Positions 11,454-23,742 of a stretch of 64,000 nt of DNA are shown here, one piece after another (positions within the stretch are counted from its first letter, which is position 1; every line of letters starts with the position of its first letter). The notes beneath the pieces are model-generated. The model was not told the origin of the DNA. It did not search any database and saw only the letters and a list, made by a program, of their open reading frames with translations. Both the position numbers and the translations under genes were made by a program. The DNA is from Pholiota molesta (lineage: Eukaryota > Basidiomycota > Agaricomycetes > Agaricales > Strophariaceae), in assembly GCA_014925825.1 (NCBI GenBank), contig JACGCK010000059.1, positions 186,001-250,000 of the forward strand, in the 5' to 3' direction.

Positions 11454-12842
11454 CTCGGTCGGGCCCCTTGATTCCGGTATTTTTCAAGAGTGACGAACGA
11501 GTCCTATGACTAGATTGTGCGGCTAAGAAGATGGAAGGAATAGATCATGGAGCAAGAAGAACAAAGCCGGTCCGTTGCTGGGCATCGTTCAAGAAAACGT
11601 CAACACTGTGAGTACTGAGGACAACAGCCAACACGCGCGTGACTCTCAGTTAAGCGACAGTCTTGCCAAATAAGGAAAGGAAATTCCCGCGGCGGTCCAA
11701 AATCTGGCCAACGCCGAAGACAAGTCTGGTCGACTTCTCTACTTGCGCCTTCACCTCACCGACGACGGCCAGGCCAGACGCCCAGAAAGCACCCTACCAG
11801 TGTGCTGATCGCTTCTTCTATACACCCTCGGGACAGAAATAAGATGATACGTAGTTGCAGACATCCGACCGCACACTGCACAGTGGGCAGTGCACTCCAT
11901 CGCTTCTCAGCCCAAAACAACTCCTTATAGGTATGATATATTGGCCAACAAAACGCTTCGATTGAATCATTTCTAAGTCATGTCAAGAATTCCTTGCCCG
12001 ACCTTTATATTCCATGTCATCGAGTCCTTATGTACTGTTGATTCACTCGCCATTTGATCATGAGGCCGTGAGGCTTCGAACTTCGAAGCCGACGACAAGC
12101 TTTTTATAGCCAAGGCTTTTTATAGCCAAGGTAGAATGGAATCACTCGCACAGCAGAAAATAAGTAGGCCACAGTAAATTTCTTTCATCACCGTCCTGAC
12201 GCTGGGCGCTGTGGCTCTCCTCGTATGCCCGTGTGCTCTGACGCTTTGACATATACCAATGTGCCATCACGCCAGATCAGCCAGATCATACTCCGTCGGC
12301 GCACCATATGGTTCTTCTACATACACTGTCTCCCAGGCCCTTCCAAGCCTTGAATATTTTTCGGATGCGTTCAACCCCATTACCACATCCGTATGGGCAC
12401 TCCTACTTTCTTATCTCCACGGGACGCCACTAACACCTCTCCAGCACGGTTCCAGGCGATGTGAATACTCAAAATCATACAACAGAAGCACACCCATTTC
12501 TCGCGCTGTCCAGCGGTACGTACTACGCGCGCACCGCGAGCTACCGGAAATTTCTATGGATAATGTCTTAAGCCTAAGTTAAGTACCGCGGCGCGAGGAA
12601 CATAGCGCCCACAATCAACAAAACTGCGGCGCATACATGCCAACGGGTGTGGTGGGTTTAAAGAAGACGTAAGTACATCAACTAGAGATCGTAGCAACGC
12701 TTCCGAATATGTTTGGGATCATGAATGAAACGAATGGCTATCAGAACAAGTAGATGCAATATACATATGGATACAAAAAAGTTAAGGTTCAATTTGGGTT
12801 CAATACCAGTTCAATACAGAAGTCGAAGAATCTTTACCAGAA
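11454..12842. other. Upstream region of GH35 copy B and intergenic spacer
   Basis: The first ~300 bp match the 5' flank of copy A (699-950) with small indels. Beyond that nothing is recognised. A perfect short direct repeat, 'ctttttatagccaagg', occurs twice in a row at about 12099-12131. The 107-residue open frame at 12259-12582 shows no motif. Confidence 0.4.
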
Positions 12843-14966
12843 TCAAATAGCCGCCCACTTTCTGAAATAGACCAGGTCTTCATGAGGACTGTTTCCCAAA
12901 TGTAAGTGCCGGATGATTTACCTGCTGTCATCATAGTTGTCGTAGCTTTGGAAGCTATTTTCGAGCCCTCCTCCGCCACTGACATGCTGGCCGGCGATGA
13001 ACGGTGGATCAACCTGGATTATTGAAGTATTGTTCGAACACCTATATATCGCTGCCGCCAAGTCTACTTACCTTGTCCCACTGCTCAAGGTCGCGCGGCG
13101 CCATGCTAGGCATTCGTGTCCCCAGAGCGAACAGGTTGGTATGATTTGTTGTTCCTTGATGATCTGTGCCCCGTCCTTTGATGTTTCTTCTAGTATTAAG
13201 TCTGTTTTTTTTTTTCCACTTAGCTAATAAATCATCGTACGCAAAAGGGGGGTTTCTTACGTGGCCAAAAAAGAGATGGCGTATACTGTAAATCAAATAG
13301 TCAGTCAGAGACATGGCGCAATGGAGGAAGTGGACCAACGTTTGCTGAGGACGAAGTAACAGGCGATGAAGGAGAGATTATCTGGCGGAGCAACATTGTA
13401 CTACGCGTAACACGGTTTAATCTCTAGCACTCCTGAACGTTAGAAGGCCTTACCAAAATCAAAACGGCCACGCTAATCGTACTTGACAAGTGGTCAGCCG
13501 ACTGAATAGAAGCATCTGATATAATTTGATATACACCTTGTGAAAATGCCTGTGTTGATCGCATATGCACAGAGGTTGTCCACCAAGCTGTCCGAGCTAC
13601 AGATAAAACGAATTTCACTACGGATCTCCTTGAATTATTTGGTGATTCTTACGATTTTAGACCAGTTCTTAGGCGGCTGAGGAAGAAGCAGAGAGCGCCG
13701 GCGGTGATGATATCTGTACACACTCCCACTCCGAGTGAGATCGTGCCAAGTGCCTGCCAAGTTTTCGATGAACTTCCAATAATTCAATAAGTGGATTTCA
13801 AAACCCACCTGAAGATTATGCACGTCGAATAAGGTGGTTAGTTTGAAACTATCCATCGGTTGTTCGTTAAATGAGTTATGATAAATATAAGTACTGTGGT
13901 TGGCCAACGTACGCTTCGATTGTAAACGCTATCCGGATAGAGAGACGATCAATGGAACGGCATATATAACGGGTCGTCCCGTGCTGAGGAGGTAAACGCA
14001 CCAAAAGCAAGGCCTGCGGAACACCGCGCTGGAGTCAGTAATTGAAAATCAAAATCTTTGTGCATGAAGCACCCACCTAGCTGTCCTAGCGCCAAAAGCA
14101 TCTGATAGTGACATGCACAAAGATCCTGGTCAACTGACGTCGCTCAAGAACGATATAATCACAGGTACTGACTATGAGCCCCGTGATCCATATGTTGCGA
14201 TCGCTAACTATGCTCGTTGTTAGGACTCTTGCGTATATCGAATGCGGGAGGGGTGTACTCACAGCGCCAGACGCGGAAGCCGAAGAAGCTGGAACGTGCG
14301 TCGTGGAATATGATGTTAGAGGGGCAGGAGCGAAATTTGGGGTCGATTCACATACACTTTGACAATCGCACCGTCGATCGCCTATGGTGCCGTTGATTAG
14401 ATGGCGCGGAAGTAGCGGTCGAGGAAAGATACTCACTCCCACTGTTAGCTGAAGCTGGTCAGACGATAACTCGATAAGTCTTTACAGCATGAGTGGGTAA
14501 TTTTCAGGACTCACTATCAGAGACCTGCCGAACAAATGAAATGAGAACGAGTACGAGTGTGGGACGAGTAAACAGTCGAATACCAAGTTGTAGCCCCTCT
14601 TGCAAGCACCAGTGGGTTGAGATAGTTGCTAATCGCATAGAAATAAACGAGATGCCCAATAAAACACTGGTCGGTGGTCTCCAAAATCCTGACGATACTG
14701 GCTGAGAACAATGACCAGACATCGAATTCATTTGAAGGGCTTACCCAAGTAACACAACCTAATGGAAAGGCAGTTAGAATTAGAGGGAGTTGATGCAGAC
14801 GCGTGATAAACAAGGTACTTACTATAAATTTGTAAAGTAACTTATCGCCAGGATAGTTCCGAAAGTAGTGGAAGATTTGGGACAGAAGCAATCCATAAAC
14901 CATACACGCAATGGCGAAACCTATGAACACGGCGCCAAGCGTGTTATCGATGACAGAAGGTGCCAT
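12843..14966 (-). CDS. DUF6534-type multi-pass membrane protein 1
   Basis: A member of a large basidiomycete family of seven-helix membrane proteins of unknown function. The start at 14966 gives 'MAPSVIDNTLGAVFIGFAIA', the usual opening of this family. After many ~50-nt introns come 'YFRNYPGDKLLYKFI', 'VYFYAISNYLNPL', 'VFFGFRVWR', 'RNIWITGLI', 'GTISLGVGVCTDIITAGALC', 'DNLCAYAINTGI', 'TISVAVLIL', 'YFVLSKLYAISFLAT' and 'LNTRRNIKGRGTD', in the expected order, then a polar cytoplasmic-type tail to a stop at 12843. Two exons are microexons: 14 nt (14745-14758) and 10 nt (14515-14524, coding 'WSLI'). The middle exons around 13900-14100 are the least certain. The downstream gene on the same strand is a paralogue. 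The role, perhaps sensing or transport, is unknown. Confidence 0.8.
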
Positions 14967-15890
14967 AGACAGGAATGAGTGGCGAAGCAAGCTGCGAAAA
15001 GAGTGTGGTGGTGGTTGCGGTGACAAACCCAAGAGTAGGCCTATGCGACACGATGAATATGTCCTACCAGGTCCTACCCAACGAATTCGTCGACTCTCGG
15101 ATGCATTAAATGGTTGCCGCAAAAAGAGGGCTTGTCTGGGCTTGCTGGGGATGGCCCTGGATGGCCACTGGCGAACGTTCCATGCGGATAGGTTTGCCAC
15201 ATCTAGAATGGTTTTATCCAAGTATAAGAAGATCTAAGGGGGAGAGCGTGTAACGTGTTGTCAACGTCTGGTTGGCAACCACATGGTTTTTTGAATTTCA
15301 CGGCTATGATCATTCAGATCTGCATCTTCTTAAGGTCATCCATTCTCGCGCGAAGCCGGTCATGCTCCATTGGCACGCTCACAGAGTCGTTGCGATACAT
15401 ACGTTTGCGAAATCCTTGCGTTCTGATGACTTACTGTGAAAGAGAGGACCAGTTACTTATGTAGTATGTAGTGGTCAACTTCAAAGCGCCCAACGGATCA
15501 GAAAATTTGAAGTATCCATGATGAAGGGGGCCCATTCTATTTATAGGAAATTATAGGAGGGGCGCGTCTGAGCGCGTCCATACCTACATACCCTTGACAT
15601 ACCCTATCAATTTAACACCTACTGCACAAAGTAGCAGTGGCTCTTACCTGATAGGGTGGACTTACCATATGTGATCTTTGGATGTTTTGATTATATGTAA
15701 ATTTAGCTGAACAGATGAAAGGTTGAAAGTACATAATGGATAAACATACATGAAGAATTTGTCTGCGACTTTTGGGGGGGAGATGCCAGTGATGGAAATG
15801 TAAAGAAGAATCAGAAAAGTACATTGATATGTATACAAGTTAACTTTTGTAACCGGGTTTAAAAAAACAGAAATTGACACTTCACATACA
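14967..15890. other. Spacer between the two DUF6534 genes
   Basis: No coding motif or RNA gene was seen. It holds the upstream region of the first gene (from 14967) and the 3' flank of the second (below 15891). Open frames here are short and featureless. Confidence 0.4.
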
Positions 15891-17828
15891 TCACATCTTG
15901 CGACTCGGGAGAACCTAAAATTTGGTAGGCTTGAATTAGAGTTTCGGTGAATGGAGGTCAACGTGGTGGTTAATGGCTTACCCTTGATACACCATGCGCG
16001 ACCTGCTCTTCGACATCTCCCACGACTGAAACTTCTCGGCGGATATCTATTTCTACACTCTACCATGGTGGCAAATTTTTGAATGCGAAATTTTTGATAA
16101 AATGGATACGTGGCGCACCTTCGTATGGCTAAAGTATTCGACGTCTCGAGGCGACCGGCCGTTATTTGTGACCATGAAGAACGTATTCCTGGCATTGCTC
16201 GTGCCCTCACTATTTTCGGCGTCCGTTCCTCTTCCTCTCAACACCTTACGAGTGTTCAGCGTGGCTAGAAACGAAATTGCGTAAACTAAGATCTAAGATT
16301 AGAAAGGAAGACAAATAACGGGAGGAAAAGTTGACACGCACGCTTTCCCAATGTGAAATAGGACGACATGTAAGCCAAGGTAGTTGGGAGGGTGTTATAC
16401 TAAATTGAATTATCAGAAATGCAATGAATACTCTGTCCAATGATATTTTTTTACCAGGATGAGAGTTAACAGGCTAATGGCCCCTGTCAGCGCGCCGGTG
16501 TTGATAGCATAGATTGTAAGCGTGTTGACTAGAGTATCAGCTCTGTGAATGGTAAGTCATATGATACAATAAAGTAATAAAGGGACTCGCTTTTTATGCC
16601 CAGTGCGCAGTTTTCGCAGGAAAATACACAGGGAGCCTGCGATAATGAGATCTGTCAAAAAACCTCCCGCCAGCGCCAAAGATGCAATTAACTAGGCTAC
16701 AAGTTAAGACGATAGTCCCTTGAGGATGTAAACAGGGAGCGGCGTACTTGTAGTTTTTCTCCTTCAAATAATGAAAATTGGAAACTGTTGTGAAGGAGGT
16801 TCGGCGAAACGTTGAGTGTTAGCAGAAGTTGACTCACGCTCTAATAGAGTATACTAAGATACGGCGGATTTATATGAGAATGGTGCGTCCAAAATTAAGA
16901 TATTTCTCTTACCAATAGCGAGTGCTGTCATATCATCATAAGTAATGGTTGATTAGCGACGAACGAATACACTCACCACATTCTCCAAGTACTAGGAATA
17001 GGATCGTGCCTGTTATCGCAATGTTCTTCTTGCTAACTAATATTTTTTTGAATGAGCCCTCTGGCGTTGAAAAGAATTTCAAAAAATTACATCGCCACAC
17101 TCGCATCGCGAAACAACTGGATTTGTTTTTAGTTTACTCAGAGACTGTCGCTGAAGGTCAAGAACAAACATACCATTTTACGATCGTGCCGACTAGATTC
17201 TGCATCTAGGTAAGTAGAGGTGACATTGCAGTTCAGGAGAATAAATTCTTACCCCCATGACAATCTGCAACTGTATAATACTCATTTAATTAAGCGGGCA
17301 ATTGAATGAAGAAGGAACACATACAATTAAAGTACTAGGTTATCACGGCATTAGTATCATCGTGTGACCTTAAAATTGAACGAGTTGGTGAACTTACAAG
17401 ATGATTTTACCGCTCACGAAAATTTGTGGTCGTGCATAATATCTATTCAGCTGCGACATTGAGCCATCTGAACGTATTGACAGCACGACGACGTACGTGA
17501 CGGTATAATAGTATATTGAATAGCCAATGAAAACCTGGTCAATTAATTCGAGCGACCTAGAGCCAGCCATTAATTGAGGCCAGGGACTTTCAACAATAAA
17601 GAAAGATCCATACCAAAGGAGCGCAACCTGTAGTTCAACTCAGATTATAGACCATACGGAGATGTAAAAAGAACGCACCAAAGCCTTATATGCAAGTCGG
17701 TCGTTTGGGAAGCGCTGAAAGTAAACAATCACTTGGGTTGTCAAAACCCCAAAGACGACGCATGAAAAGTAGAAGCCGATGGAGGCTGCCCCAAGCGTGC
17801 CATGGAACGACATCGACTGCATTGACAT
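15891..17828 (-). CDS. DUF6534-type multi-pass membrane protein 2
   Basis: A paralogue of the gene at 12843-14966 on the same strand. It opens with 'SFHGTLGAASIGFYFSCVVF' and 'YFQRFPNDRLAYKAL'; the start is at 17828 or at an inner Met near 17816. Further exons give 'VFIGYSIYYYTVTYVVVL', 'NLVGTIVKW', 'KNIAITGTILFLVLGECG', 'LALAGGFLTDLIIAGSLCIF', 'DTLVNTLTIYAINTGALTG', 'YMSSYFTLGK' and 'YAISFLATLNTRKVLRGRGT', matching the family order. The tail is uncertain. Reading straight on stops at 16053. Splicing from a GTGAGG donor after 'TDAEN' to an acceptor near 16050 continues with 'IDIRREVSVVGDVEEQ', as in related proteins, and a further short exon stops at 15891. Function is unknown. Confidence 0.75.
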
Positions 17829-19137
17829 GGCGAACGATGAGGCTGCGCGTCCGAGGACAACAGGTCGAGCAGGTCAGGATGGGGGAAGGGCACGATGTGT
17901 TCTGTTCCAGTTTCCATCTTACTGTCGCGACCATATATCGGATGGTCGTTATCACACGCCGCGCGGACGCAATTATAACATGCTACAACATAAAATTTAG
18001 TGAGCACTGCATATGTACTTAGGCACATACTTGAAAGCCGAGCCAACAGTTACACTGTGGTTGACAAGGGTTGACACTAGTCTCCTTGCTTGGCATGTGC
18101 TTTTGCCGTATATAGTGAATGAGCAATGGGTAACACGGTGGATACCCCGTGGACGGTGGCACCGCCTCGTGCTCAATGACCGCGCTATAGATAGCAGAAA
18201 TACGAATTTTTCTGATTCATTTTCGTTTGGAATCCTTTCACTTACTTGTATAAGCGTCGCGAAAAATTGACGCCCGATCTTGCTCAACTATAGGCTTCAA
18301 CGTTGCAACCTCAATTATGATTTATGTTGGACAAATGCATCATGCATTCCGCCAAGTTCCGCCTGACCCCGCCTTTGATGTCGCTGCGGGACAAGATGAA
18401 AACCGGTTGTTATTTAATATAGATTGCGGACCGGCAATTCCCAGGGCATCGGGATCTAAGTATCGGGGCGCTTCCGAGTCCTACTTATGTACACAAGAGG
18501 CAACGCGGTTTTTTCATGTACTCGAGTCTGCAGCATGCGCAAGGAACGTTATCTGGTGGCGCTCTCGAGTATTCTCTGAGTTGTTTCCATCGCACCTCGC
18601 GGGCAGTCCATCTTGTCTGAGTCTGATAACCGGCTCTTTCTGTGACTGTAGGTTCCAGGCGCTTGTTCTGAGAATAAAATATGATAGGATGTTGCTTTCT
18701 GTCATGATGGTCATTGAATCATTTGATTTAAGTAGACACAGACTTTAGTCTTCGGAAGCGTAGACGCTGATAGATTGAGGGTTCGCCGGTACCGCGACTG
18801 CGTTAGCGCCGAAGGAATGCAATCTGGCACGCGACTGCTAAAAGGCCGCGTGCATAACTAGTTTTTATGTTATATCATTGCATAGAACCACGCAGACGAG
18901 GTTTTCTATGTATCTCACCCAGCCAGACATCACGAGAACTTGATATATTGCAGATGCCGCCAGCGTTTTGCGTGTCTTTAGCGGAGTCAAATCGGCCCGC
19001 GCCCCAAAGGCGGTCCTGTCGACGGTCCGCGTCATGCTGGCGCCTGTAGACAAAGCTGCCGTCCTCCAGCGTATGCACCTCATGACCGTAATAACAATCT
19101 GCGCGAGGGACGCTGGAGCCCAATATAACAGAGCCCC
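17829..19137. other. Intergenic spacer, nothing recognised
   Basis: Upstream of DUF6534 gene 2 on one side and of the pectin methylesterase on the other. A 143-residue open frame at 18317-18748 and a 96-residue one at 17997-18287 have no known motif or splice structure. I see no TATA box or RNA gene. Confidence 0.35.
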
Positions 19138-19182
19138 ATGCCATTGATGAAGTTCAAAGCAAAAGGTTTTCTGTCAAAGGCC

Positions 19183-20532
19183 ATGTACCCTCCAAGTCCA
19201 AAGCGTTTCCTCGTAGCTTGTGCGATGGGGCTCGGCGCGCTACGAACGCTGGTAGCGGCAGAGAAACGAACGGAACCACCTCGTGGGGCGCTGTCCGTGC
19301 GCGCAGGCGCGCCCCCCGCGTCGGGTATGTTCGAGACCATAAACGGCGCGCTCGCGGCGTTGCCGAACGACCAATCAAGCCAGACACTATTCATCTATCC
19401 TGGGGTATACAACGAACAGGTCAACATAACACGTCCTGGGCCGCTCACAGTGAGCTTGCATATTGAACAAGTAGCAACTGGCTTACCTATGTATTTCCTC
19501 CATCGAAGATCTACGGGTACACCACCGACACCGCCACATACACGCATAACCAGGTCGTCATCTCCGCCGCGCTCGACCTCGTCCAAGCCGGCTCGGACGA
19601 CGCCAGCGGCACCCTGCGCGTGCACAAAGACAATTTCCAGATGTACAACGTGAACGTCACCAACACGTTCGGGCCTGGTTCGCAGGCCATCGCGATCAGC
19701 CAATACGGGAGCAAAGTCGGGCTGTATGCCTGTGCGTTCCTCGGGTACCAGGACACGCTGTACGCGAACCAGGGGACGCAGGTGTATTTAAGGAGTTATA
19801 TTGAGGTGAGCTTTCGGCGTGCGGTGTTCATTGGGCTAGTAGAGGATGCTGATGCGTGGAACTACTGCGCGAAGGGTGCGGTAGATTTTATATTTGGACG
19901 ACACGGATTTGCTTACTTTGGCGGGAACACAATCGCGTCCAAGGGGCCTGGTTGCATCACAGCCAGTGGGAGACAAACAACCGCGGATGGGAGCTGTTTG
20001 TCCCCTCCTCTTTTCTGCACCACGAACAAAGAACGTTGACTTGGTTTTTATCGAGCAGATGTTTTTAATCGTAATAAAATTATCCTCGCCCCAGACGCAG
20101 TAGCAGGCACGGCGGGAAATATATTTCTTGGACGACCATGGGCAGGTCAGTCACCCTCATTTCACGCATCGCAGCTAATCTAATACTGCAGCGTCGTGTA
20201 AACAAGACTTCGCAAAGTGAGTATACACTCCGTACAAAATAGAATCAAGTTGCAGCGACTCACCCATTTCCGTCTCTCACAGCGTAATCTTCAAAAACAC
20301 AGTAATCACCGCCCCGCTAAACCAGACAATATGGTCCATATGGAACCCGGGCGATGAACGCACTGACAATGTCTTCTTCGCGGAATACAACAGCAGAGGT
20401 AGCGGACTGACTGACCCACAACGCCCTAGCTTCTCCACCTTACTGTCCAAATCCGAAGCGAGCGAATTCAATATCTCGAGTGCCGTTGGAAACGACTGGG
20501 CTACCTGGGTCGATCTTCACTATTTCGTCTAA
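19183..20532 (+). CDS. Pectin methylesterase (CE8), secreted
   Basis: Removes methyl esters from homogalacturonan outside the cell. Exons: 19183-19449, 19509-19805, 19875-19995, 20059-20145, 20192-20216 and 20283-20532. The start at 19183 gives a short basic stretch and hydrophobic core ('FLVACAMGLGAL') fitting a signal peptide; an in-frame Met at 19138 would add 15 residues. The beta-helix begins with 'TLFIYPGVYNEQVNITRPGP' and 'IYGYTTDTATYTHNQ'. Catalytic elements are all present: 'GSQAIAISQYG' with its Gln, 'GYQDTLYA' (Asp acid), 'GAVDFIFG' (nucleophile Asp) and 'LGRPW' (Arg/Trp), then 'VIFKNTVITAPLNQTIWSIW'. The stop falls after 'WATWVDLHYFV'. One exon is only 25 nt. At about 350 residues it is the normal length for fungal CE8, and it appears functional. 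Confidence 0.9.
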
Positions 20533-21056
20533 GGATGCGGGGTCGCGATTTGTTTCGATGGCATGTAGCATTAGCGGCAGATATCGTAGTAAATATGCAG
20601 AGACGCCGCCGGTCCTGTTCAGGAACACTAGCATATCGATTATTTCCAAATGAGAACTGTTCATATGAAAGTATATCAACTAATACAGAGAAAAAACATC
20701 GAAATTGTAATGAAATTCATACCTTCGACATTGTCCCATAGATAGGCGTCTTTCCAGCTTATCAGTGTTCCGATTATCCAACCGGCGGTGGTTCCGCAGT
20801 TCGAAGAAGTTCAAATACCAGATGATAAAATTATTATCCTTCGAGTTTCGCGTTATAGAAATTATTTTCGAATCCAAGAATTGAGATGCAATTTGCAAAG
20901 CATGTCCAAAGAATTGCGAGTGAGAAATCCAAGAGAAATCGACAAAAAGGAACATACGCGTGACATTGCGGTCTGTCACAGCCCAAACGCGTCAAGTATG
21001 TCACATTGCGTTCCAGACGACGACCTCGCACTGCAATCCAGACGACGACCTCGACG
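20533..21056. other. Spacer between pectin methylesterase and FEN1
   Basis: Nothing recognised. It must hold the 3' end of the esterase transcript and the FEN1 promoter. Just before the FEN1 start two similar words, 'ccagacgacgacctcg', lie back to back at about 21013-21053. Confidence 0.4.
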
Positions 21057-22861
21057 ATGGGTATCAAAGGTCTCACCGCACTCCTCTCTCAGCACGCCCC
21101 AAATGCTATCAAGGAGCACGACATCAAGACCCTCTTCGGGCGCAAGGTCGCCATCGACGCCTCCATGTCCATCTACCAGTTCCTCATCGCCGTGCGCCAG
21201 AAGGACGGCGAGATGCTGCAGAACGACGCCGGCGAGACGACGAGCCATCTCATGGGCTTCTTCTACCGCACCATTCGGATAGTGGAGAATGGTATCAAGC
21301 CGGCGTATGTCTTTGATGGGAAGCCGCCGGAGATGAAGAAGGGAGTGGTGAGTTGCGCTGCGCCACTTGTGTGTTTGGGATAGCTTTTTAACGCGACGCG
21401 CGGTAGCTGTCAAAACGTTTCGAAAAGCGCGAGGAAGCCAAAGCCGACGGCGAAGAGGCTAAGGAAACAGGAACGGCGGAGGACCTGGATCGGTTTTCGC
21501 GTCGAACAGTCAAAGTGACGCGGGAGCACAATGAAGAATGTCGTCGGCTGCTGAGACTGATGGGCATTCCCGTGGTCATTGTAAGTATCCATTCTATCTT
21601 CTTACTGTGGTGCTTGACGAATTTGTCTGCCAGGCTCCTTCAGAAGCAGAGGCTCAATGTGCGGAACTCGCTCGTGGAGGAAAGGCAAGTCTCATAATGG
21701 ATGTTCCTTCTACTGTTATTAAGAAAGTGCAGGTATACGCCGCAGGCTCGGAGGATATGGATACCCTCACTTTCAACGCACCAATTCTGTTCAGGCATCT
21801 TACTTTCTCCGAGGCAAAAAAACAACCCATCAGCGAGATTAACCTCAAAGCTGCGCTTGCCGGCCTCGACATGACGATGAGCCAAGTACGTTTGTTGAGG
21901 GTTTTTAATCCGCATTACCTGACCTGAAATACAGTTCACCGACCTCTGCATCCTGCTTGGCTGCGACTACCTGGAACCTATCAGGGGCGTAGGCCCCAAG
22001 TCTGCGCTCAAACTCATCAAAGAGTATGGTGACCTCGACTCCGTCCTCGAACACCTTCGCGAGAAGTGCGTGTCTTCATTATTATTCTCACTAGTTTTTG
22101 ACACATGATTTCCAGGACGGAAAGCAAACGCGCAGCGGCCGCAGCCGTCGTCGATTCCGAGGAGGAAGAAGCACCCTCAGAGGCGGACGAGCCAGCAGCA
22201 ACGTCCGACATCGAGCGCCCAGATGTAGACGAGGATGAGGAAGGGACGAAGGAGCCAGCAGAAGAGACTCCGAAGAAAAAGAAAGCCAAGACGACCAAGG
22301 GAAAGGCGAAGGGCAAGGGCAAAGGAGGAATCCAAGTGCCTCCAGAGTGGCCTTGGAAGGAGGCGAAGAAAATATTCCAGCAGCCTGATGTGTTGCCCGC
22401 TGATGAGGTTGAGGTGCGTTGATCACATCATATTTGTATGGTTGGTTTTTGACGTAAATCTCCTTGCAGCTCGAGTGGAAAAATCCAGATGTTGAAGGCC
22501 TAGTCGACTTCCTGGTAAAGGAAAAAGGATTCAAGTACGCTCTCCGCATTCTCTTTATCTACAACTTAATGTCTAACTGTGTACAGCGAGGATCGCGTAC
22601 GGAAGGGTGCTGAGAAGCTGCAGAAGTTCCTCAATAGCAAACAGCAAGGCCGTCTCGACGGGTTCTTCACCGTGAAGCCCAAGGAAAAGGCCCCACCGCC
22701 ACCAGCGAAAGGCAAGAACGGGAAGGCGGATGCTAATGGCAAAGGAACAAAGCGAAAGGTTTGTTTCATCCCCCTCTCTTCCTGTTCTGCTCGTTCTGAA
22801 TATTCTGACATAGGGCGACGAAAAAGCGGAGAGCAGTACCAAGAAACCTAGAAAGAAGTGA
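21057..22861 (+). CDS. FEN1: Flap endonuclease 1 (FEN1/Rad27)
   Basis: Structure-specific nuclease that removes 5' flaps during Okazaki fragment maturation and long-patch base-excision repair in the nucleus. Exons: 21057-21347, 21407-21580, 21634-21684, 21733-21885, 21935-22065, 22116-22413, 22470-22534, 22587-22758 and 22814-22861. The protein starts '[15 protein letters not shown]'. The N domain includes '[13 protein letters not shown]' and '[13 protein letters not shown]'. The I domain includes '[17 protein letters not shown]' and '[13 protein letters not shown]', then '[19 protein letters not shown]'. The metal-binding acidic residues are present. The PCNA-binding box is 'QGRLDGFF', followed by a basic tail 'KKPRKK'. 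Between 'LREK' and '[14 protein letters not shown]' there is about 70 residues of acidic then Lys-rich low complexity not found in yeast or animal FEN1. Intron 21685-21732 is GC-AG (GCAAGT donor). Confidence 0.95.
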
Positions 22862-23742
22862 TGTCAATTATATCCCTTCGCTCTCGTTCTTCCTTTTGGG
22901 GCGTCGATGTGGTAGCGGTGCGCTGTGTTGTTTTATCATCTTTATTGTGTATCATACTTGTGATCTTGCTTTCCGATTTGTTGATTGTTTTCGCTTTGGT
23001 TTTCAATCTATCATTTATTATCGCCGATTTTCCTTTTGCATGATATCTTCACTGGAGAAAATCGAACCGCTATTCCCATGGGATATCCATACTTTCAAAG
23101 GTAAAAATCACCTTTCCACGTACGTAGGTGAGTCATGGCGATCCCATCGTGTTGATCCACAGCGCAAATTTCTACTTACAACTCTACTACATCTAGATGG
23201 CTCAAGGCTCCAAACATGGTGTTCGAGTCGGTACATGACACTGGGGGGCAACTGGGGGGCCATTTTTGCTGGGCACGAAAGATCAGAGGACCTCGTGCAA
23301 GTCAAGTTATGCATAAGTCTCATGATCACCGTGCGGTCGTGTTTTACTCGCTGGTCCCTCTTCATGGCCCGTTTCTTGACTCGCGTTGTTGAATTTGATT
23401 TTCTCCATGACTCGAACGGGCGAAAACGAGGCGCCAAGATGCCACTAATTGCTATTAATAGACAGATGCATGGCTGGGATCTGCATCACACCACCGCTAT
23501 CTATGTTCACACCGAGTCAGTCGAATCATAGAGTAAGCGCACCGCTCGTAACTAGATCTGACATTGACATTAAATCGGCAGATGCAAGTGTGTGTAAATT
23601 GAATTGACTAGAAACTATATAAAGGATTTGATATCGCCTCAGTATGTCCAATTCCTTCTCTTTCAAAGTTCCACCACTGCCCTGACAACACGACTCCTAA
23701 GCCTCGTGTGCACTGTTTTCCGTCTCTTGACAATACTCGACG
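22862..23742. other. Spacer with probable core promoter of the F-box gene
   Basis: The FEN1 3' flank (22862-23100) is T-rich. A 211-residue plus-strand frame (22896-23531) and the opposite-strand frame have no known motif. The right end carries a TATA box for the next gene. Confidence 0.4.
23616..23623 (+). promoter_or_regulatory. TATA box upstream of F-box gene
   Basis: TATATAAA lies about 120 bp upstream of the F-box start codon, with a pyrimidine-rich stretch between them. The spacing suits transcription starting near 23650. Confidence 0.5.
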
